A stretch of DNA of 64,000 nt from Zelopaecilomyces penicillatus (lineage: Eukaryota; Ascomycota; Sordariomycetes; Hypocreales; Pseudodiploosporaceae). The stretch is from positions 5,084,001 to 5,148,000 of the forward strand of contig VCCP01000004.1 in the NCBI GenBank assembly GCA_005765155.1, written 5' to 3'. Of the stretch, positions 58,915 to 64,000 are shown in pieces; position 1 is the first letter of the stretch, and each line of letters starts with the position of its first letter. Both the position numbers and the translations under genes were made by a program. The notes beneath the pieces are model-generated. The model had not been told where the DNA came from, made no database searches, and was given only the letters and a program-made list of their open reading frames with translations.

Positions 58915-60501
58915 TCATAGGAATCTGCTCGCGTTTGACTGGTAATACTGCACAAACCGATCTCCCATCGTCTGCACGAACTCGTTCAAGTCCTCGAGTG
59001 TACCCGACTTGTCGCGCGTGGTAGTCTGTATCATGTCATTAATGAAAACCACATAAGCCGCGGCTGGGTCGTCGCATCCCATGACCTTGCGACTAATATA
59101 AGATGCGACTTCTTTCTTCTCATGCTCGGCAACTTCCCGTTTGAGCCTTATGAGCTTTTCAGTTTCCCAAGTGTACCACTGTCTGAGTTCTAGATCCTCG
59201 ATTCCAAATAGGTGTCGGCCTTGGACATCGAGGAACGAGTGGCCGCCATTCTTCCATAGCCGCACTGAAATGTTGTTTTGCTTGTCGACCCAGCTAAAAT
59301 CTGGCCAATCATTATCGAAAACGTATTCGGTCAGATCCTCAATTGATGAATCAAGCCATTCTAACAGCCTAAAATTTTCATCCAACACTGCATATGGTCT
59401 AATTTGATCCTTGATGTTTTGAGGAAGCACACGTACATGCTTTTCCTTCAAATAGCCCAAGAACTGCTTTGTACGTTCGTGGTCCCGATCATGTATGACA
59501 TTCGCAATATCTGGGAACTTTGCCATGACCTCACAGCGGGTGGTTTTGCACATGTATGGGTCAGAGCTTTCAGTTGCATTTTTACCACTTTTGTGAAACG
59601 CATAGCGTGAGGGGACGCCTCTTACGATGAATGGCCTTGTCAGTTCTCGCCTGTCAAAGTGATGGACTGCTGTCGGAATCTTCTCGAAAATGTGATGCTG
59701 AGCAATGAGCCGGGAGATTTTGCCGTCATCGTGTACCACAACTTTGCGAATAGTCTTCATCACCAGCAGCGCTACTGCGGTGGTTGCAGGTATCATGACT
59801 TCGCAGCCACTCAGTCGAGCGAGCCGGTCAGCATGCATGAGAGTCTCCCCTGCATCTAGCAAACCATCCCATCCTCTCGAATCATTCGCCAAGTATGCAT
59901 CTGTCGCTTCGAACTTCTTGACACACGCTCTGACACAATCTTGGTACAATGAATAGTCGACCCCGGAGAGTAGAAGGGCTATGTGCACCATGAGCTTGTC
60001 ATGAGTTTGGCGCTCATCAGATGAACTTTCTCCACATGATTTGTTTTCCGAAGCATCAAAGCGGCCACTTAAGGTGACTATGTGTAGCTTATCACCAGAG
60101 CTGCCTCTGGGACACACTATCGACCCCCATTCTGACGTGCGTTGCTCCGAGCTGGCGTTGTGTGGAGTGAGGAAGTAAGGGGGTGAAGTGACTGGTAAAG
60201 AAAGAACTTGGAATGCTGGCGATTCACCCACCTCAAGGCAGCTGGGGATTGATGGGGATGTGATGTGAAGGATGTAAGAAGGTGAAAAATAATGAGAGTG
60301 TTTGTGATTTATATACCTAAACATCTCATAGCCTGAGGAATCGCGCTTGTGTGACCTGTTGGCAGCGGTCAGTAAAAGGAGAAGAAGACAAGGTGAAGGT
60401 GCAAAACTCAGAGGGAGTCTGACCCATCTCACTTCTCTCTTTTTGCACCTGCAGGTGGCATTGGAACTCCAGTCTGCATTTATTTCTTCTCTGCTCTCCA
60501 T
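58915..60501 (-). CDS. Unknown protein, possibly with two in-frame introns near the 5' end
   Basis: The ORF is open for 528 codons. I do not recognise the family. The part from about residue 150 to the end looks like a folded, mostly helical protein rich in Asp, Arg and aromatic residues (for example DNDWPDFSWVDKQ, QWYTWETEKLIRLKREVAEHEKKEVASY). It has one hydrophobic stretch near residue 240 (CEVMIPATTAVALLVMKTI). Two candidate introns lie inside the open frame: 60448-60356 (93 bases, GTGCAA...CAACAG) and 60316-60242 (75 bases, GTATAT...CCCCAG). Both are multiples of three without stops, so the ORF stays open either way. If spliced, the Leu-rich membrane-like stretch LPLSFAPSPCLLLLLL disappears and the protein has 472 residues. 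The start could also be Met60 (60324). The gene converges with the sacsin-like gene. Confidence 0.65.
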   Translation of the reverse strand: MESREEINADWSSNATCRCKKREVRWVRLPLSFAPSPCLLLLLLTAANRSHKRDSSGYEMFRYINHKHSHYFSPSYILHITSPSIPSCLEVGESPAFQVLSLPVTSPPYFLTPHNASSEQRTSEWGSIVCPRGSSGDKLHIVTLSGRFDASENKSCGESSSDERQTHDKLMVHIALLLSGVDYSLYQDCVRACVKKFEATDAYLANDSRGWDGLLDAGETLMHADRLARLSGCEVMIPATTAVALLVMKTIRKVVVHDDGKISRLIAQHHIFEKIPTAVHHFDRRELTRPFIVRGVPSRYAFHKSGKNATESSDPYMCKTTRCEVMAKFPDIANVIHDRDHERTKQFLGYLKEKHVRVLPQNIKDQIRPYAVLDENFRLLEWLDSSIEDLTEYVFDNDWPDFSWVDKQNNISVRLWKNGGHSFLDVQGRHLFGIEDLELRQWYTWETEKLIRLKREVAEHEKKEVASYISRKVMGCDDPAAAYVVFINDMIQTTTRDKSGTLEDLNEFVQTMGDRFVQYYQSNASRFL

Positions 60502-61134
60502 CTGTTATGGAATTAGCATTGAAGAGTCTCCACCTCGATCTAATTCTCCAGGGGTGAGCCTCTATTCCTTCTTTCTCTGCCACTGCTCATCATTTTGTTT
60601 TGGCTTAGCCTGGCATTTCAACTGCTGCCCGTTGTGATGTGATTGCTGAAGTCGTATATTGAATATAGCGCTCCTTATTCTCTCATATTGTATAAATTCC
60701 GGCCAAAGGAACAAACTTCGATTGGAAAACCAGTGATACAATATAGCCGCCCATGGGAATATAACGCCAGACCTATATGATGCAAATCGACTCCCCCAAG
60801 ATCCTCCCAAAATTGTAACGCCAGCTAACCGATGCAAATGAAGTAGAAGCAGCATTGTGAGTGCCATGGAAACAAGAAACGAAAGTCTTATACATGTGCC
60901 ATATCTCTGTTTTGCGATTGTAGTCGAGCCTGGTTCCTTCGGAAACCCTTGAAACAGTCAAAGCAACCCCAAACGATGAAGATGAATCGCCATATTCTAG
61001 TGGCCCAAAATGAATAAAAGTTAGGATATCAGCTTCTTTATAAATTGGGAGACTTGGGAGAAGCGCTGCCATCAGACTCTAACACTCAGGAAAGATTGGG
61101 ATTGAGAATGAGGCCTGCAACTTCCAGAATAAAC
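60502..61134. other. Intergenic stretch, possibly holding a 3' exon of the next gene
   Basis: 633 bases lie between the unknown gene's start and the small membrane-protein model. A hydrophobic minus-strand ORF (60867-60562, beginning ALTMLLLLHLHRLAG) might contribute a last exon to the gene at 61719, but no convincing splice chain was found. Confidence 0.35.
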
Positions 61135-61719
61135 TCACACACAAGCCGTAAGCGCCCAGGTGCCAGCAGCCACCATGATGTGCTCAGGAAAATCCGCATA
61201 GTCGACCTTGCCGTCAGGCTGGAGATGCTGCTGGTCGTCACCGCCGTCGCCACGCAGGGCGGACTTGAGGTCTTCGCTGATGCCGGAGAAGATGATCATG
61301 ATGATGCCGCCGAGGCAGATGGCGAGGGAGAAGAGATCGTGCAGCATGGTGCGGGCGGGAGACATGCGCGGGAAGCCGAGGGATCTGTCGGCTAGGGAAG
61401 CCATTTGCCAGCTATCATTGAGGAGAGAAATGGCAGCCTGCGGATGGTTAATGTCTGGATTAATGTGGGTTTGGGTAGCGAAAGCTGAATTCATCTGATG
61501 AGATGGGATGGAATGCGACGAGCAATTGAATGGATGATGGATTCATGAAACGTCCCAACTCACCCCAACAAGACCCGCAGCCACCGCTCCAGCTCTATTC
61601 GACCATCGATTCACCACAAACCCCAAAATCACCATGGCCGTCACAGACGTCAACCATCCTAGCGTCCGGCACACGACCTGCAAGATGCCATAGGCGTTGG
61701 GGAAGCGTCCTCTCGCCAT
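61135..61719 (-). CDS. Small multi-span membrane protein (MARVEL-like), 3' end uncertain
   Basis: Two minus-strand exons, 61719-61564 and 61437-61135, are joined by a 126-base intron (GTGAGT donor, ATTAAC branch, CCGCAG acceptor), giving 152 residues. The product begins MARGRFPNAYGILQ and shows hydrophobic segments GWLTSVTAMVILGFVV, AGAVAAGLVGAAISLL, LFSLAICLGGIIMIIFSGI and a shorter VAAGTWALTACV. This spacing resembles the four-helix fungal MARVEL-like integral membrane proteins. The acidic, Gly/Asp-rich loop between helices 3 and 4 is typical of such proteins. The last helix is cut short by a TGA that overlaps a GT|GTGAGT donor-like site, so a further exon to the left is likely but was not identified. 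Met at 61824 is an alternative start. Confidence 0.6.
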
Positions 61720-63517
61720 CCCTCTGCGTGGTGGTCCCAGCAGCGGGGAGGACGAGGGCGAGGGTAAGATGGCGAATCGGTCTGACGGCGGGATGGTGGT
61801 ATAGAGACGAATCCGAGCATGCAAGTCCGGGTCTTCTTTCCACTGGGTTAGACGTCCAACTGGATGGGTGTGATTGAATTTGGGCGCCGAGGAAGAAAGA
61901 GCAGGTCGTCGTCGTCGTCGTCAGTAGTCGTCGGGTATCTGGAGATCCAAGGCGGGGCAAGAATTGACGTCGATGGGGGTTATCAATCCAGCGGCGCAGC
62001 TTCTTCCCAAGACGATGCGATAATACCGTGGAATTCAACAGCCCGCAGATACGTGCTGGCGACGCTGAAGATTGTTTAAAAGAAAAACATAGAAGCCCTG
62101 AAAAGAAACAAAGACAGGACGGAGGAGGAGGAGAAGGGGGGCAGCGGGCAGGTTTCATGGCTGGGCTTGAACTGTGTTCGGTCCGTCAGCCATGGAAATG
62201 CCAGTGGCCAGCCCCAGCTGCAGCCACCAGAAGTCCATGTCCTCAGCCCGTGTTCTGGGGGGCCCTTTAAGCGCTGCATCTCTTTCTACCGCTCTTCACT
62301 ACTCTTCACCACTCTTCACCACTCTTCATCATTCGTCACTCTCTCTCTCTCAAAGCTACAATGCACGAAACCACGTCGACTAGAATCCCTCAGGCGCATC
62401 CATGTCAATCTCAGCACCAACATTGTCCAGATCCCTCGCCTCTCCTCCCCATGATGCTGCATCCCTAGCAAACCCATGTATCCTGGAGCTTTCCCCAGCA
62501 AAAAGCCCCGCCACCACGCGACACGCCAAACTGGTTTTGGTCTCTACACTAAAAGTCTAGAGGGCGTTAGCTCAATGCATCATTTGCATGGGGGAGGGTC
62601 TCGAAATCCAAGTCCAAATGCGCACGCACAGGCATGCAGCGAGCCTTGATGTACAATTACTGCATGTCCGCTGACTATTGAAGATGTAATGCAGGTATTT
62701 ATGCAATAATAATGCAAGTTCTTCTTCTTCCCATCCGATCTGGCCGCGTTACTGCAGCAGCCCTTTATTTACTTTTCCCTAGTCCAGCCCCGTCCAGCCC
62801 CCAGCCTGTAAACCTGCCGCCCTTCCGAGTCATTCACATACATACATCCAGCACATGCAACTCGCCATCCAATATCACTACTCGGGCATTGTTTGTTACT
62901 TTACTTTGCTATGATCTGGTCTCTAATCGCGCCACTGCCGAGAAATGGTCAATTGTTTCATTCTACCGCTTCGCCGTCGCCAAGCATCTCTAAGCTAAAC
63001 CACACTATTGACTCTCGGCCAACGACTTACTGACTCTCGAGTCGCTTGGGAAAACACAATGCTATAAATGGAAAGTCAAGCATTTTCTTGAAACAAGAAT
63101 CTTCGGCTGTGTAGCCTTTGCCATGCCATTCATTCATTGGGCTGTATCTGGGATGGCTGCCCAAACGCTTGCACGCACCAAGACTTGCCAACCCTAACCC
63201 TTGATTTTGAAACGGCAGATCCCATGTTTTGACAGCGTGCACGGATCCCCGTCATCAACATGGGGGGGCCTATTTATAGACAGGTGGGTGGCACAAACAC
63301 CAACACCTTCCTTCAAGATCGTAACAGCAAACCGGATCGAAATAATCACAAGTCTTGTAATTTGCCAAGTATGTACGAATTTAACAAGAGCAACCTACTC
63401 TACCAGACTCCAATGCATCCATGGATATCCAAAACAAAGTACCCACTAAAAACGCCATTCGTGTTCCCACACATACAAGGGACCGTCAAAACAATTCATC
63501 ACAAGATAACCATGCTT
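61720..63517. other. Intergenic stretch between membrane-protein and ferric-reductase genes
   Basis: 1.8 kb without a supported gene. A GTCGTCGTC run lies at 61908-61920, and a 10-base ACTCTTCACC repeat (about four copies) at 62290-62330. A tRNA-like start GGGCGTTAGCTCAAT occurs at 62571, but it cannot be folded into a tRNA. Confidence 0.5.
62290..62330. repeat. ACTCTTCACC tandem repeat
   Basis: Four near-perfect copies of a 10-base ACTCTTCACC unit, followed by a CT-repeat (62339-62352). Located about 570 bases upstream of the membrane-protein ATG at 61719. Confidence 0.6.
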
Positions 63518-64000
63518 TCAAAAGGCATACTCCTCCACATGCAGACATATCCCCTGGGCCCCAGTCCCCTTGTGAACCGCCCTCTCGTCGCTTAGACGGC
63601 TGACGCAATTCCTCGTTCTCGCCACAACCTCAGCCCCGCCGCAGACCACAACAGCGGTTTCGCCCCAAGCCTGCTCCACAGGCTCGCGGATCAGCGTCTC
63701 GATATCCGGTCGTGACGTGTATTCTCTGATGGATTCTGATGCCGAGCACTGAGAAGTTGGCCGTGAGCTGGCATCGTTTACTGCTCTTGGCTTTTCGTGG
63801 GATGAGGTCTCGAAGCTATCCGCGGGCTCGATTGAGTCGAATTTGCCCTCGTTTTGGCTCTGAATAAGTGGTAGATTGGAATCCCGAAGGCTCGATCCAC
63901 CTGTAATGGCAATATGGAGTCTCACATCCATCCCCTTTTCCCTCGCCACCTTTTCTGCATCCTTGGCTCGCTGCACATAGTATTCAATTTCCTTGGCCGT
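63518..64000 (-). CDS. Ferric reductase-like transmembrane protein, C-terminal NAD-binding part only
   Basis: The frame is open from the right window edge to the TGA at 63520-63518 (160 codons visible). The sequence KEIEYYVQRAKDAEKVAREKG, then VRLHIAITGG, a Ser-rich variable loop, RPDIETLIREPVEQAWG, TAVVVCGGAEVVARTRN and GICLHVEEYAF matches the end of the NAD(P)H-binding domain of fungal ferric/cupric reductases and NOX-type enzymes. The VVVCGG segment is the usual CGP-type dinucleotide loop, here with Gly-Gly instead of Gly-Pro. The missing upstream part should carry the haem-binding membrane domain and FAD domain. Such proteins reduce extracellular Fe3+ or Cu2+ at the plasma membrane before uptake. 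The 3' neighbour region is non-coding. Confidence 0.8.
   Translation of the reverse strand, partial: TAKEIEYYVQRAKDAEKVAREKGMDVRLHIAITGGSSLRDSNLPLIQSQNEGKFDSIEPADSFETSSHEKPRAVNDASSRPTSQCSASESIREYTSRPDIETLIREPVEQAWGETAVVVCGGAEVVARTRNCVSRLSDERAVHKGTGAQGICLHVEEYAF

Noticed and set aside
61595..62158. 187-codon minus-strand ORF overlapping the small membrane-protein gene
   Set aside because: It overlaps exon 1 of the better-supported model in another frame and has low-complexity Thr and Pro runs.
62571..62630. tRNA-like sequence GGGCGTTAGCTCAAT followed by a T-arm-like stretch
   Set aside because: The D-stem, anticodon stem and acceptor stem cannot be paired and the T-arm has mismatches. No tRNA is supported.

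Overview
The window is nuclear DNA of a filamentous ascomycete (Pezizomycotina). Most genes are split by short GT-AG introns of about 55-220 bases with CTRAY-like branch sites. Intergenic regions are long (up to 8 kb), and the gene content (ACS-type and sugar-porter MFS carriers, Zn2Cys6 regulator, fungal bestrophin, 3CxxC zinc finger, NiCoT permease, sacsin-like protein) is typical of Sordariomycetes. Hypocreales is my guess from general feel, not from a diagnostic marker. Layout, left to right: a left-truncated amidohydrolase (1-1215, minus) is divergent to an anion:cation-symporter MFS gene (3295-5297, plus) over a 2.1 kb shared promoter. A bestrophin-like channel (8939-10390, plus) converges on a DHA1-like MFS transporter (10869-12608, minus). 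A small 3CxxC zinc-finger protein (13956-14588, minus) and a secreted cysteine-rich protein (17376-18402, plus) follow. Then comes 8.2 kb (18403-26594) without a recognisable gene, AT-rich in its first half. It holds short exon-like pieces with good splice sites on the minus strand (about 20.1-20.7 kb and 21.8-22.6 kb), which I read as unrecognised or decaying genes. A nine-exon transcription factor with two tandem Zn2Cys6 clusters (26595-29695, plus) and a five-exon sugar transporter (32369-34585, plus) lie next. An alpha/beta-hydrolase whose nucleophile serine is a glycine (34901-36302, minus), an unknown CxxC protein (37189-37908, plus), a nickel/cobalt permease (38074-39397, minus) and a metallo-beta-lactamase-fold protein (40632-41789, minus) follow. 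A classical-triad calpain with a long charged tail (45832-48766, plus) and a six-exon sacsin/NO VEIN-like giant (53290-57792, plus) come after two more long non-coding stretches. The window closes with an unknown gene carrying two possible in-frame introns (58915-60501, minus), a small multi-span membrane protein (61135-61719, minus) and the C-terminal part of a ferric-reductase-type gene running off the right edge (63518-64000, minus). No rRNA, tRNA, CRISPR array or intact transposon was seen. The genes do not form one obvious pathway or secondary-metabolite cluster. Local pairings that could be functional are amidohydrolase with the ACS carrier, and the double-cluster regulator with the downstream sugar porter. 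Metal handling is represented by the NiCoT permease and the ferric reductase, but these are 24 kb apart. The most unusual items are the tandem zinc clusters split by a 26-base micro-exon, the hydrolase without a catalytic serine, and the sacsin-like protein that has lost the recognisable ATP-binding boxes.
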